A DNA stretch of 64,000 nucleotides. It comes from an uncultured Prochlorococcus sp. GTDB taxonomy: Bacteria > Cyanobacteriota > Cyanobacteriia > PCC-6307 > Cyanobiaceae. Each line of letters opens with the position of its first letter. Positions within the stretch are counted from its first letter, which is position 1. A program made the translations under genes and the position numbers. The notes under the pieces are model-generated. The model had not been told where the DNA came from. It ran no database searches and was given only the letters and a program-made list of their open reading frames with translations. Shown one piece after another: positions 8,391-17,385 of this stretch. The DNA is taken from positions 39,800 through 103,799 of the forward strand of contig CACBHP010000002.1 in assembly GCA_902539115.1 (NCBI GenBank), in the 5' to 3' direction.

Positions 8391-9125
8391 GTGACTAACA
8401 AATTACAAAATGATATTAGAAATCTTTTAAAGGAATTTAATTTTAATGGACATAAAAAATTCAAATTAATCATATTATTTGGTTTATTGGGAGATTTTGA
8501 TAGCTTTGAATATGCAATAAATTTAAAAAATTTTATCGATAATCATCAAGAAAAAAATTTAGATATTTTTGCAATTGCTATTGGTAACCAAAATGGGAAA
8601 CAAAAATTCTGTAAATTTACTGGCTTTCAAGAAGAAAATTTAATAGTTGTTTCTGATAATCAAATCCACAATAATCTTAAAGTCTCAAGAGGATTAGATA
8701 TTGGTTTAGGAGGTTGGATCAATATGCTTTTGATGCTATCAGGGATAAATTCTTTTAAAACAATTAAAGAAGTTATTAGAGGTTATACTGGCGACCAAAA
8801 AGCAAAGCAAATCTATTCAGAATTTGACAAAATTGATGTTTTAAAATTTCTAAAATTTTCAGGTAATTCTTTTAAACGGTTTTTCGGGGATGGTTATTTG
8901 AGACCATTTGAATTAGCAACATTTAGATTAAACAATATGAATGAAATAATCCAAAATTGGAGTGATTATATTCTTAATGAAGAATACCTTCCTCAAAGAG
9001 GTGCTTCTTTTCTAATGAACAATAAAAATCAAGTTATTTATAAATTTTTTTCAAATGATGTACTTGGATATTCATCAAACATGAGGGATCCCTTAGGATT
9101 TTTGACTGATTTAACTAAAGCATAG
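8391..9125 (+). CDS. AhpC/TSA-like (peroxiredoxin-like) thioredoxin-fold protein
   Basis: The 244-residue protein starts at a GTG. An N-terminal thioredoxin-fold pattern is seen (FKLIILFGLLGDFDSFEYAINLKNFIDNHQ...LDIFAIAIGN), followed by a long conserved C-terminal half (GDGYLRPFELATFRLNNMNEIIQNW). It resembles the AhpC/TSA-related PRX-like2 proteins of cyanobacteria. A canonical peroxidatic Cys in a TxxC setting is missing, so peroxidase activity is doubtful. It is followed at 14 bases by the SemiSWEET gene. Confidence 0.6.
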   Translation: MTNKLQNDIRNLLKEFNFNGHKKFKLIILFGLLGDFDSFEYAINLKNFIDNHQEKNLDIFAIAIGNQNGKQKFCKFTGFQEENLIVVSDNQIHNNLKVSRGLDIGLGGWINMLLMLSGINSFKTIKEVIRGYTGDQKAKQIYSEFDKIDVLKFLKFSGNSFKRFFGDGYLRPFELATFRLNNMNEIIQNWSDYILNEEYLPQRGASFLMNNKNQVIYKFFSNDVLGYSSNMRDPLGFLTDLTKA

Positions 9126-9139
9126 TTTTTAAATTTTTT

Positions 9140-9397
9140 ATGAATGTAGATATATTCGGATATTTTGCAGCGATTTTAACAACAGCGGCATTCCTACCTC
9201 AATTAATAAAAACCTTGAAAACAAAAAAGGCCGATGATGTTTCTTTAACAACATTAATAATGTTTATTATCGGTGTTTTGTCTTGGATTATTTACGGTTA
9301 TAAAATTTCTTCTACACCAATATTGATAGCAAATTTAATTACTCTAATCTTAAATTTATTGATATTAATCTCTAAAATATATTTTTCAAAAAACTGA
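9140..9397 (+). CDS. SemiSWEET-like sugar transporter (PQ-loop/MtN3 family)
   Basis: The 85-residue protein has three predicted membrane helices, the size of a bacterial SemiSWEET that works as a dimer. The PQ motif is clear in helix 1 (AAFLPQLIKTLKTKKADDVSLTTL), and helix 2 carries GVLSWIIYGY. Family members carry sugars down a gradient across the inner membrane; the substrate here is not known. It lies 14 bases after the thioredoxin-fold gene and is probably co-transcribed. Confidence 0.85.
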   Translation: MNVDIFGYFAAILTTAAFLPQLIKTLKTKKADDVSLTTLIMFIIGVLSWIIYGYKISSTPILIANLITLILNLLILISKIYFSKN

Positions 9398-9475
9398 AAT
9401 GAGTAAAATTTTTTTTAAAAGTAATAAAATTTAGATTCAATATTTAAATCCTGATTAAAATAGAACAAAAATTTA

Positions 9476-9706
9476 TTGATCTTGAAAACTTCAAAATGCT
9501 GGGTTTGGTTTAAAGGCAGCCTTAACAATGGTGGATATTGGAAAGAAGGTTTTACATGTACTTTTGATGAGAACCCAGGAGTTTTAATAGAAAGTCCTGC
9601 TTACGTAACTTGTCGGGTTCCTTCATGGAGAGTTTTGACTAAAGAACCAGAAAATTTATATAAATCTCCTCTAATTCCTGACAAAGCAATTTGGAAAATA
9701 ATTTAA
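9476..9706 (+). CDS. Conserved hypothetical protein (76 aa)
   Basis: A 76-residue ORF beginning at TTG (an alternative TTG lies two codons on). It is rich in Trp, Cys and Pro: CWVWFKGSLNNGGYWKEGFTCTFDENPGVLIESPAYVTCRVPSWRV. The composition is far from chance for AT-rich DNA, so it is probably real. I recognise no domain, and no membrane segment is visible. Confidence 0.6.
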   Translation: MILKTSKCWVWFKGSLNNGGYWKEGFTCTFDENPGVLIESPAYVTCRVPSWRVLTKEPENLYKSPLIPDKAIWKII

Positions 9707-9776
9707 GTTCTCAATTATTAATAAAAAACTTTTTGACTGCACTACGGCGAGTTAATATTGCTTTAATAAATATTTA

Positions 9777-10697
9777 ATTAATACCATTTACGCTCTTTTT
9801 ATAAATATTATCCCTTTTTTAATCTTTGGTTTTCTTCTGGGGAAAAAGAATCCAAAGATTTCAAAATATATAGCAAGACCTCTAATAAGATTTGGCATTC
9901 CATTAAGTGTAATGGGTCTCCTATTAAAGGAAGGTATAGATATAAACTTAATTAAAAGTGCATTTTTAGCATTCTCTATAATTGGATTTTTAATAAATTT
10001 AATAAATGTAATCCCAATATTAAAGAAGAGGCTTCCAAATTACACATTGCAGCTAGCAGGCCTCATAGGTAATACATCATTTCTTGGAATACCAATTGCG
10101 CTAGCACTTCTACCTTCAACAACTATAAATTTCACTATTGGATTTGATTTAGGAACAACACTTTTCGCTTGGATATTTGGACCTTTTTTACTTCAAGAAA
10201 AATCCAACAGCAATAACATCCCAAACATCAAAGGACTATTAAATGCATTGATAAATAGCCCGGCATCAAGAGGGATTATTGGTGTACTTCTTGCATATCT
10301 TTTTCAGATAAATGAAATTTTAGGCAATTATCTTTGGATTCCTGCAAGAATAGTTATTGCTTTGGCAATAATAATTGTGGGAACAAGACTTGGAATAATC
10401 ACAAATCAAAATGAGAGGATTTTGGATCTAAATGAAGAAATTAAATTTTCAATTTTATTAAAGTTATTTATTCTTCCCTTTATTATTTTTTTAGTATGCC
10501 AATTCATAAATTTTAATTTCTATCAATCATCTGCAGTAATTCTTCAGGCAGCAACCCCAACGGCAATATCCACAATATTAATGGCAGAGGCTTATGGTGT
10601 GAAACAAAAAATAGCTTCAAAAATTCTTTTCACTACAACTTTAATTTCAATAATTACAATTCCTTTATTAAAAATATTTATGAATTTATTTATTTAA
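9777..10697 (+). CDS. AEC (auxin efflux carrier) family permease with non-standard start
   Basis: The ORF track begins at 9912, but the same frame stays open back to 9756 and encodes the expected first helix (TIYALFINIIPFLIFGFLLGKKNPKISKYIARPLIRFGIPLSVMG). There is no ATG, GTG or TTG in that stretch; ATT at 9777 or 9786 could initiate, or an indel may hide the true start. The rest is a polytopic membrane protein with AEC features (LAGLIGNTSFLGIPIALALL, ILQAATPTAISTILMAEAYG). It probably exports or imports a small organic acid. The start coordinate is a guess. Confidence 0.75.
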   Translation: MNTIYALFINIIPFLIFGFLLGKKNPKISKYIARPLIRFGIPLSVMGLLLKEGIDINLIKSAFLAFSIIGFLINLINVIPILKKRLPNYTLQLAGLIGNTSFLGIPIALALLPSTTINFTIGFDLGTTLFAWIFGPFLLQEKSNSNNIPNIKGLLNALINSPASRGIIGVLLAYLFQINEILGNYLWIPARIVIALAIIIVGTRLGIITNQNERILDLNEEIKFSILLKLFILPFIIFLVCQFINFNFYQSSAVILQAATPTAISTILMAEAYGVKQKIASKILFTTTLISIITIPLLKIFMNLFI

Positions 10698-10808
10698 GCA
10701 ACCTGGGAAGGGGTGAGAGAGCGGAAGAAACTCTTTTTAGAAAGCATGATTAATGAATATTGTAAAGATTATATCCTGATAACTAAATAATGTCTTAAGA
10801 TTTAAGTT

Positions 10809-11060
10809 ATGAAGTCAGCAAACCCTGAAAATGAATTTATCCCTTTAGATCTTAGGATTTCTGTAAGGAGGGATACTCTACGGCTTATCTCAGAGATGGC
10901 GCAAGATATGGGAATAAGCATTAATGAAGTTTTTAGTTTTTTAGCCGAAGATTCTGTCATCGATCTCGAATTAATGGAAGATTTGAATAATATCGATATC
11001 CCGAGCAAGTGCAGCCTTGATGATCTCAAAAACGCTCTTCTTAAAAAAAGACTTTGTTAG
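10809..11060 (+). CDS. Small conserved hypothetical, possible ribbon-helix-helix protein
   Basis: An 83-residue soluble protein. The N-terminal part (IPLDLRISVRRDTLRLISEMAQDMGISINEVFSFLAEDS) has the strand-helix-helix rhythm of CopG/MetJ-type DNA-binding proteins. The C-terminal part is acidic and helical. Its stop overlaps that of the convergent ArnT-like gene by a few bases. Regulatory function is only an inference. Confidence 0.6.
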   Translation: MKSANPENEFIPLDLRISVRRDTLRLISEMAQDMGISINEVFSFLAEDSVIDLELMEDLNNIDIPSKCSLDDLKNALLKKRLC

Positions 11061-12862
11061 AATTTTTCAACTTTTCTATTTTCCCAGTCAGATTTATAAC
11101 CACTATTAACTAGAAATTTAGAAAAATTATTTAAATCACTTTTTTGAATGCGCCATAAATTATAAATCCCAAATTTGCCCAATTTTTGATGATTAATTTT
11201 TGACCATTGCTTTCCGCGGGAAGAGTATTCATCTATCACAACCAATAGAGATTTGTATTCATAATCAGGTTGATCCTCATAATTTTCTCTCCTATCAGTA
11301 TTCAGCCTTTCTGACAGATTAATTAATCCCTCTTCAGTGTTTGGTTCATAAAAAACTATTTGCCTCGAATAATAATGTAATGACGGTTTTCTTATCCCGA
11401 TCATTGCTAAAGTTTCCCTCCCCTCGCGAGTATCTAAAATTAATTTTGAGATATTCCTTAAAGGTAATTGTCTAGAAGTATCTGCTAATTTTCTAATTGG
11501 GGACATCAAATAAGATTGTCCTATTAAAAGTAAAATTTGAAGATAAAGAAGGATATTTTTAGATTTTAAAGAAAATAGTATTATTGCTAGAAGGGTAAAT
11601 GAAGAGAAGAAAAATTTAGCTTTGAAAATAATCCCAGAGCTTATTAATTCGGATGCAAGATTAGGCATTTCGGGATCATTAATTGAACTTAACCAATTAT
11701 TTGAGAAAAAGAGTGTTAAGGATAAGCCAAACAAAATTAAAATATTAAAAATCCAGAAATATAAATAACTTTTATTTATATTTTTTAAGCTTATAAAGCT
11801 ATTACTTGTTAATAACGCCGCTGCTGGAATTGCTGGCAACCAATAGCTAGGTAGTTTCGTTGCAGAAAGGCTAAAGAAGATTAAAACTGACGTTAACCAA
11901 CATAAAGAATATGTATAAAGGGTTTCAGTGACATTGTAAGTTTCTTTTAAACTTTTAAAAAAATCCTTAAAAGATTTTAAAATCCCATGATACAAAAAAG
12001 GAGTGAATGGTAATGAAGCCAGTATCATTATGTAAAGAAAAAACCAGAATGGTTCTGCATGATTATTTACAACTGAGGTATATCTTTGAATATTATGGTA
12101 TCCAAAAAAATTATCCCAAAAAGGCTTTCCCTCTTTTAAAAGTTCTAATATGTACCATGGAACACTTATTAATGTTGTTATTAAAAACCCTTTTTTAGGG
12201 TTTATCTTGCGGAGCAACTTTTTCCAATTCTTCTGACAAAACAAAAAAGACGTAATAGTCAAGAACGTCAAAACAAATGCAACAGGTCCTTTAACTAAAA
12301 TTGCAAAACCTAAAAATACCCAAGCTGAAATGCATTGATCATTATTTTCACTTGCCATTCTTCTCCAAAACAAAAGCAGGCTAATCCCTAGGGTTCCAGT
12401 TAAAAGGGCATCACTCACGGCAGTTCTACTCCAAATAATTATTAATGGAGAAAGAGCAAAGCCTAATGATGCAACTATTGGAGTGAGAAATTGCCTATCA
12501 CTCTTCTGTGGCCAACAAAACAACGTATCTCCAATCATCAACATTAAAAATAATGATGCCAAAGCTGAAGGGAGTCTTGCTGAGATAGTCCCGAAGCTAT
12601 CCCAAATCTCATTTTTCGGTAATGAGTAAAAAAAACCCATTAGCCAATATATCATTGGAGGCTTATCAAAACGGAATATTCCATTGACTTTTGGAGTTAA
12701 CCAATCACCAGATTCACTCATTGCCCGTGCTGCAGCGGCAAATAAAGGTGGAGTTTCATCCACCAATCCTGTAGTACCTAAATCTAAGATAAATATAATG
12801 ATCCCACAAACTAAAACTATCAATAAGGTTATAAGCCTTTTTTTTGAGTTAAGAAGAATCAT
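11057..12862 (-). CDS. ArnT-like GT-C glycosyltransferase (family 39/83)
   Basis: The 601-residue integral membrane protein has about 11-12 predicted helices. The N-terminal signature is typical of ArnT/PMT enzymes: LDLGTTGLVDETPPLFAAAARAMSESGDWLTPKVNGIFRFDKPPMIYWLMG, with the acidic DE in the first periplasmic loop. Such enzymes transfer a sugar from a polyprenyl-phosphate donor to lipid A, protein or another acceptor at the periplasmic face. It is followed after 6 bases by a GT4 gene transcribed from upstream, suggesting a minus-strand operon. Confidence 0.85.
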   Translation of the reverse strand: MILLNSKKRLITLLIVLVCGIIIFILDLGTTGLVDETPPLFAAAARAMSESGDWLTPKVNGIFRFDKPPMIYWLMGFFYSLPKNEIWDSFGTISARLPSALASLFLMLMIGDTLFCWPQKSDRQFLTPIVASLGFALSPLIIIWSRTAVSDALLTGTLGISLLLFWRRMASENNDQCISAWVFLGFAILVKGPVAFVLTFLTITSFLFCQKNWKKLLRKINPKKGFLITTLISVPWYILELLKEGKPFWDNFFGYHNIQRYTSVVNNHAEPFWFFLYIMILASLPFTPFLYHGILKSFKDFFKSLKETYNVTETLYTYSLCWLTSVLIFFSLSATKLPSYWLPAIPAAALLTSNSFISLKNINKSYLYFWIFNILILFGLSLTLFFSNNWLSSINDPEMPNLASELISSGIIFKAKFFFSSFTLLAIILFSLKSKNILLYLQILLLIGQSYLMSPIRKLADTSRQLPLRNISKLILDTREGRETLAMIGIRKPSLHYYSRQIVFYEPNTEEGLINLSERLNTDRRENYEDQPDYEYKSLLVVIDEYSSRGKQWSKINHQKLGKFGIYNLWRIQKSDLNNFSKFLVNSGYKSDWENRKVEKF

Positions 12863-12868
12863 TTAATA

Positions 12869-13945
12869 TTATTTATATTCATGCATTACCTTATTAAGCC
12901 AGTTCACAACCTTGTTAGCAAATATATCTGAGGAGGCATTTTTTTCTACCCATTCTCTACATTTCTGACGCTTTATTTTTTCAATAATCTCTACATAAGA
13001 AAGCATATTTTTTTTATCATCAGGATCCGCAAGATAACCTGTTTGGCCATGCTGAATAATTTCACTAGGTCCTCCCCTTTTATAGGCAACAACAGGCACC
13101 CCACAGGCTAAAGCTTCTACAATAACGTTCCCGTATGCCTCATTCCATTTCGGAGTATTTAGCAACCCTCTGCATTTACCAAGTTCTTTTTGTAATTCAT
13201 CAGTTGATAAAAACCCCATCCAATCTATGGCTCCTTGAGGGAACGATTTTTCTATCTTTGATGCATAAATCTTATCTTCTATAAATCCCCAAACTTTTAA
13301 TTTTTCGCCAAGTTGGTTTGCTACATAAACTGCATCCTCCAAGCCTTTCTCCGGAGCCACTCTCCCCACCCATGCCAAGGGTCCCTTAACTGAATCTTGA
13401 AAAATATAATTATCCAAATTAAACCCATTCCCAATAATTGTTGGTTTTTTTATGAAAGGATAATCATTAGCTTGCATTTTCGAATGAAAAGCAAAATTAT
13501 TTGGATATCTAGCATATACCCTAGAGATTAAATTACTAATTATTGAACTTTCAGAACCCATACTAATAATATGTGCAATGGGTATCTCTAAATTTAAAGT
13601 CATCCAGATAGGCAACCAATCATAGGACATGTTCAACAATACATCTGCATTTTTAGCGATATCTATTCCCTTTTCAAACATTCCTACTAAAAGAGAATTA
13701 TCTGGGATAATCACGGGAGAATTATAATTTTGATGCTGCCAACTAATTTGATCTTCACCTTCAACAAAATGTAATTTTGCTTTTACATTACTTTCATGTA
13801 ACTTAGAATTTTTTGGAGCTACAACCTCAACAGAATGACCTAAAGAAATTAAACCTGAAACTAAAGAATTTAAAGTTAATTCAACTCCACCACCTTTACC
13901 ACTCCCTAAGAACCCTATTGGAGTACTAATCAAAACTATTCGCAT
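12869..13945 (-). CDS. GT4 family glycosyltransferase
   Basis: The 358-residue protein has the two-domain GT-B pattern. The N-terminal loop is STPIGFLGSGKGGGVELTLNSLVSGLISLGH. The C-terminal nucleotide-sugar site is VGRVAPEKGLEDAVYVANQLGEKLKVWG with NEAYGNVIVEALACGVPVVAYKRGGPSEII, which carries the EX7E motif. It resembles cyanobacterial proteins annotated as UDP-glucose:tetrahydrobiopterin glucosyltransferase, so a pterin acceptor is possible. It is soluble or membrane-associated on the cytoplasmic side and sits in an operon with the DMT transporter and ArnT-like genes. Confidence 0.85.
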   Translation of the reverse strand: MRIVLISTPIGFLGSGKGGGVELTLNSLVSGLISLGHSVEVVAPKNSKLHESNVKAKLHFVEGEDQISWQHQNYNSPVIIPDNSLLVGMFEKGIDIAKNADVLLNMSYDWLPIWMTLNLEIPIAHIISMGSESSIISNLISRVYARYPNNFAFHSKMQANDYPFIKKPTIIGNGFNLDNYIFQDSVKGPLAWVGRVAPEKGLEDAVYVANQLGEKLKVWGFIEDKIYASKIEKSFPQGAIDWMGFLSTDELQKELGKCRGLLNTPKWNEAYGNVIVEALACGVPVVAYKRGGPSEIIQHGQTGYLADPDDKKNMLSYVEIIEKIKRQKCREWVEKNASSDIFANKVVNWLNKVMHEYK

Positions 13946-13973
13946 TATTTGACTTTTTACAACAAGAAACTAA

Positions 13974-14915
13974 TTAAATAGTAGTATCAGAAAATTTATT
14001 TTCCCATAAACTCTTTCTCTGGCTAACAAAAAATACTGAGATAAGAACAAACACCACTCCTATCCACTGCACAATAGTGAGTCTTTCATCTAACCAAACA
14101 CCTCCACTAAGAAGAGCAAATACAGGTGTTAAAAATGCTAGAGTGCTAAATCCAGTTATTTCTTTATTATTAGCAAAGTAAAAAAACAATCCATAAGCTA
14201 TTGCTCCTCCAAAAATACTTGCAAATGACATGAGTCCCCAATCAAATATTGACCAATCTGGAATTATTTTGAAATTTGATTGTAAGCAATGCTTAGTAAT
14301 TAAAGGCAAACTCCCTAAAACCATATGCCAACCAGTAACAGCCACTGGATCACTTTTAGTACAGGTGAACCTAATTAAAATTGTTCCTAATGCCATAGCG
14401 AGAGAAGCTGCAAGCATCCAAAGTTCTCCAAAGTTAAATGCAACATCATTTATAGAACTATCAGACATCAACCACCAATTACCTAAAAATTCCTGTGGAA
14501 CTCCTAAAAATACTATTCCTCCCAAGCCAAAGAGTAGTCCTAACCATCCTATTGGATTAATTAAATTCCCAAAAATTGCCCTCGCTAAAATAGCTACCAA
14601 AAGCGGTTGAGAATCAATTAAGACAGAACCTAAACCTGCTCCAGTTTTTTCAATACCATAAGTTAGAAACAACTGAAAAAAAGTGGCATCAATAATCGTA
14701 AAAACAAAAAACCACTTCAAATCGCATTTGTAAATTTTCAAATCTCTTTTAAACAAATATGTTGTTATTAGAACAAGAATCCCTGCAGGAAGTAATCTTA
14801 AAGAAGCCACAAACTCTGGGCCAGCACTAGATACTAAAGGAGTCATTGCTGCCATTGAAGTACCCCAAAGTGCAAAAGGGAGTATCATTAAAAACCAATT
14901 TAGGATTGAATTCAT
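13974..14915 (-). CDS. EamA/DMT superfamily transporter
   Basis: The 313-residue protein has about ten membrane helices with two EamA repeats. It starts MILPFALWGTSMAAMTPLVSSAGPEFVASLRLLPAGILVL and the second half contains AIAYGLFFYFANNKEITGFSTLAFLTPVFALLSGGVWLDE. These inner-membrane proteins usually export metabolites; the substrate is not predictable. It is head-to-head with sppA across 52 bases and leads the three-gene minus-strand group. Confidence 0.88.
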   Translation of the reverse strand: MNSILNWFLMILPFALWGTSMAAMTPLVSSAGPEFVASLRLLPAGILVLITTYLFKRDLKIYKCDLKWFFVFTIIDATFFQLFLTYGIEKTGAGLGSVLIDSQPLLVAILARAIFGNLINPIGWLGLLFGLGGIVFLGVPQEFLGNWWLMSDSSINDVAFNFGELWMLAASLAMALGTILIRFTCTKSDPVAVTGWHMVLGSLPLITKHCLQSNFKIIPDWSIFDWGLMSFASIFGGAIAYGLFFYFANNKEITGFSTLAFLTPVFALLSGGVWLDERLTIVQWIGVVFVLISVFFVSQRKSLWENKFSDTTI

Positions 14916-14967
14916 TAGGTCTGCTGATAGTCTTTTTAAAGTAGTTTTATGAATTTACCTTAAAAGA

Positions 14968-15777
14968 ATGATTTGGCCTTTTAGACGAAAGTCAAAAAAA
15001 AGAATAGCTCGTATAGTAATTGATGAGCCTATTACAAGTTCAACAAGAGTTTCAGTCCTTAAAGCTCTTAAACAAATTGAGGATAGAGAATTTCCTGCTT
15101 TAATCGTGAGAATTGATTCTCCAGGGGGTACTGTTGGGGACAGCCAAGAAATATACTCCGCTATTAAAAGGCTAAAAGATAAAGGATGTAAAGTCATTGC
15201 TAGTTTTGGGAACATCTCAGCATCAGGAGGCGTTTACATTGGTGTTGCATCTGACAAAATAGTTGCTAATCCAGGTACAATTACAGGATCTATTGGTGTG
15301 ATTATAAGAGGAAATAATTTATCTGAATTATTAGATAAAATCGGTATTAAATTTGAAACTGTCAAAAGCGGTGTATTTAAAGATATACTTTCTCCAGATA
15401 AACCTCTAAGTGAGGAAGGTAGAGGGCTACTCCAAGGTCTTATAGACGAAAGCTACAAACAATTTACTGAAGCCGTTGCTGAAGGAAGAAATTTACCTGT
15501 TGAAGAAGTAAGGAAATTTGCCGATGGAAGGATTTTCACCGGAACACAAGCACTAGAACTTGGTCTTATTGATAAGGTTGGTGATGAATTTGTTGCAAGG
15601 GAACTTGCTGCAGAAATGGTTAATATTGATCCTAAAATTCAACCTTTAACATTTGGGAAGAAAAAGAAAAAAATACTTGGACTAATTCCTGGTAGTAGAA
15701 TGATTGACAAAATTATAAATAATATCTTTTTTGAGTTTGACTCATCTAATAAAGTACTTTGGTTATATAAGCCTTAA
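14968..15777 (+). CDS. sppA: Signal peptide peptidase SppA (protease IV), short form
   Basis: The 269-residue protein is the single-domain form of SppA, a serine/lysine-dyad membrane protease that clears cleaved signal peptides. The oxyanion motif DSPGGTVGDSQEIY is at about 50-63. The nucleophile is S86 in SASGGVY and the general base K138 in GVFKDI; the 52-residue spacing matches small bacterial SppA. No clear transmembrane anchor is visible at the N-terminus (MIWPFRRKSKK), which is unusual. AroH follows after 4 bases. Confidence 0.93.
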   Translation: MIWPFRRKSKKRIARIVIDEPITSSTRVSVLKALKQIEDREFPALIVRIDSPGGTVGDSQEIYSAIKRLKDKGCKVIASFGNISASGGVYIGVASDKIVANPGTITGSIGVIIRGNNLSELLDKIGIKFETVKSGVFKDILSPDKPLSEEGRGLLQGLIDESYKQFTEAVAEGRNLPVEEVRKFADGRIFTGTQALELGLIDKVGDEFVARELAAEMVNIDPKIQPLTFGKKKKKILGLIPGSRMIDKIINNIFFEFDSSNKVLWLYKP

Positions 15778-15781
15778 ATAG

Positions 15782-16168
15782 ATGTGTCTGCAAAAAATGA
15801 AAGATGATCATAAAATCACATTTATTCGTGGAGCTACAACAGCATCTGGAAATTCTGTTAGGGAAATAGAAGTTGCTGTAGTGGAATTGATTAATGAATT
15901 AATTTCACGCAACAATCTTATTAAGACGAACATATTATCTATTACATTCACCGCAACAAAAGATTTAGATGCATGTTTTCCTGCTTCAATTGCAAGAAAA
16001 TTTAATGGACTTGATTCAGTTGCCTTTTTAGACTGCCAACAAATGCACGTATTTAATGATGTTGATTTTTGCATAAGAATAATGGCTCAAGTTTTATTGC
16101 CACCAAATTATGCAATAAAGCACCCTTATTTAAAAGGCGCTGCAAAATTAAGGGCAGATAGATGTTAA
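15782..16168 (+). CDS. aroH: Chorismate mutase, AroH type
   Basis: The 128-residue protein is the monofunctional AroH-class enzyme that converts chorismate to prephenate for Phe and Tyr synthesis. Visible features are FIRGATTASGNSVREIEVAVVELINELISRN, the conserved SITFTATKDLDACFPA, and C-terminal HPYLKGAAKLRADR. A second ATG five codons in (MKDDHKITFIRG) may be the true start. It lies 4 bases after sppA and is probably translated from the same message. Confidence 0.95.
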   Translation: MCLQKMKDDHKITFIRGATTASGNSVREIEVAVVELINELISRNNLIKTNILSITFTATKDLDACFPASIARKFNGLDSVAFLDCQQMHVFNDVDFCIRIMAQVLLPPNYAIKHPYLKGAAKLRADRC

Positions 16169-16238
16169 TCTTAATGAAATTATTTTTCTGCTTTAAATTT
16201 GAATAGCACGAACTCAACCTTTAAATTCCATTATCTTA

Positions 16239-16817
16239 ATGTTAAAAATCACAAAGAAAATTACTATGAATTTTAAAAGTTTAAGATTTCTAGTTATTCC
16301 CACAATTTTAATTTCAACTACTTTTTTTAATAAAATTCAAGATGCTAAAGCAGGGATGGAATTTCAGTGGAATCAAGACTCTGTGTTTAGAAGATTAAAT
16401 TGGTTTCAAAAAGAAGATAAAAAGAAATTTAGAAATACAATTTATTTTTTCTTAAGGCCAACTGATAGAAGAAGTGATCTCTTGAAAATTAATCTAGCAA
16501 TCCCTAAAACCTTTAAATCCACTTTAAAAAGCGAAAAATTAAGTTTTTGCAAAGTAAGAATTGGCGGTTTTGAGAATAGAACAAAATGTTTAGAAGATAT
16601 TCCAGCTGATATCGAAATTAATACTGATGAATCAGGCTTACGTTCACTAGATATTTACCCCTACAGCCCAATTCCTTCAAATAAAGATAGTTATGCAATT
16701 GTCTTAAAAGTTTTTAATCCCAAAAAATCAGGTTTATATCAATTTCATTCATATGGGCAACCCAAAGGGAAATCATTTTCAAGTTATTTAGGAAGCTGGA
16801 CTATAGTGATCGATTAA
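16239..16817 (+). CDS. DUF2808 family exported protein
   Basis: The 192-residue protein has a signal peptide (KSLRFLVIPTILISTTFFNKIQDAKAG); a second ATG at 16266 may be the true start. The mature part matches cyanobacterial DUF2808 proteins (FRNTIYFFLRPTDRRSDLLKINLAIPKTF, IPADIEINTDESGLRSLDIYPYSPIPSNKDSYAIVLKVFNP). It is probably periplasmic. The function is unknown. It precedes rpmH by 30 bases. Confidence 0.82.
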   Translation: MLKITKKITMNFKSLRFLVIPTILISTTFFNKIQDAKAGMEFQWNQDSVFRRLNWFQKEDKKKFRNTIYFFLRPTDRRSDLLKINLAIPKTFKSTLKSEKLSFCKVRIGGFENRTKCLEDIPADIEINTDESGLRSLDIYPYSPIPSNKDSYAIVLKVFNPKKSGLYQFHSYGQPKGKSFSSYLGSWTIVID

Positions 16818-16847
16818 ATGATAAATTAAATAAAGATAATTAAACAA

Positions 16848-16985
16848 ATGACTAAAAGAACTTTTGGCGGAACTTCAAGAAAAAGAAAACGTGTATCTGG
16901 TTTTAGAGTAAGAATGCGTTCTCATACCGGTAGAAGAGTTATTAAAAGCAGAAGACAAAAAGGAAGAGAAAGAATAGCTGTATAA
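16848..16985 (+). CDS. rpmH: 50S ribosomal protein L34 (missing from ORF track)
   Basis: A 45-codon ORF too short for the track. The product [20 protein letters not shown]...[20 protein letters not shown] is an unmistakable L34, highly basic, with the family motif [24 protein letters not shown]. It precedes rnpA by 13 bases in the classic rpmH-rnpA-yidC order. Confidence 0.98.
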
Positions 16986-16998
16986 CTTGTAAATCTTA

Positions 16999-17385
16999 AT
17001 GGCCTTACCAAAGGATATGCGTTTAAAAGGTTACAGGACTTTTAATTATATTCATGAAAATTCCAAAACATATTACGGGAAATTAATGACATTTAAAGTT
17101 GCAAAATCAAATCCCGAAATTCTATTAAGCCATAAATTCACAAATACCTCAAACAAATTTAGGGTTGCTATTGCGATTAGTAAAAAAGTCTCAAAAAAAG
17201 CTGTAGAAAGAAATAAATTAAGAAGAATCCTTCAAGATTGGCTATTAAAAAACATTCAAAAAATTAATAACCACAAACCATATTGGTTACTTGTTAACCT
17301 TAAAATTGGAGATTTCTGCAATGATAAAAGCAGACTTTTGGAAGATTTTCAAAACTTAATGTTCAAATCTCATCTAATCAAATGA
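16999..17385 (+). CDS. rnpA: Ribonuclease P protein component
   Basis: The 128-residue basic protein is the RNase P protein subunit, which helps the RNA subunit mature tRNA 5' ends. The signature is FRVAIAISKKVSKKAVERNKLRRILQDWL, matching the RNR motif region of RnpA. It lies between rpmH and a PH-domain gene whose ATG overlaps its stop by 4 bases. Confidence 0.97.
   Translation: MALPKDMRLKGYRTFNYIHENSKTYYGKLMTFKVAKSNPEILLSHKFTNTSNKFRVAIAISKKVSKKAVERNKLRRILQDWLLKNIQKINNHKPYWLLVNLKIGDFCNDKSRLLEDFQNLMFKSHLIK

Noticed and set aside
14230-14610. 126-aa plus-strand ORF
   Set aside because: Antisense to the DMT transporter gene and has no domain signs.
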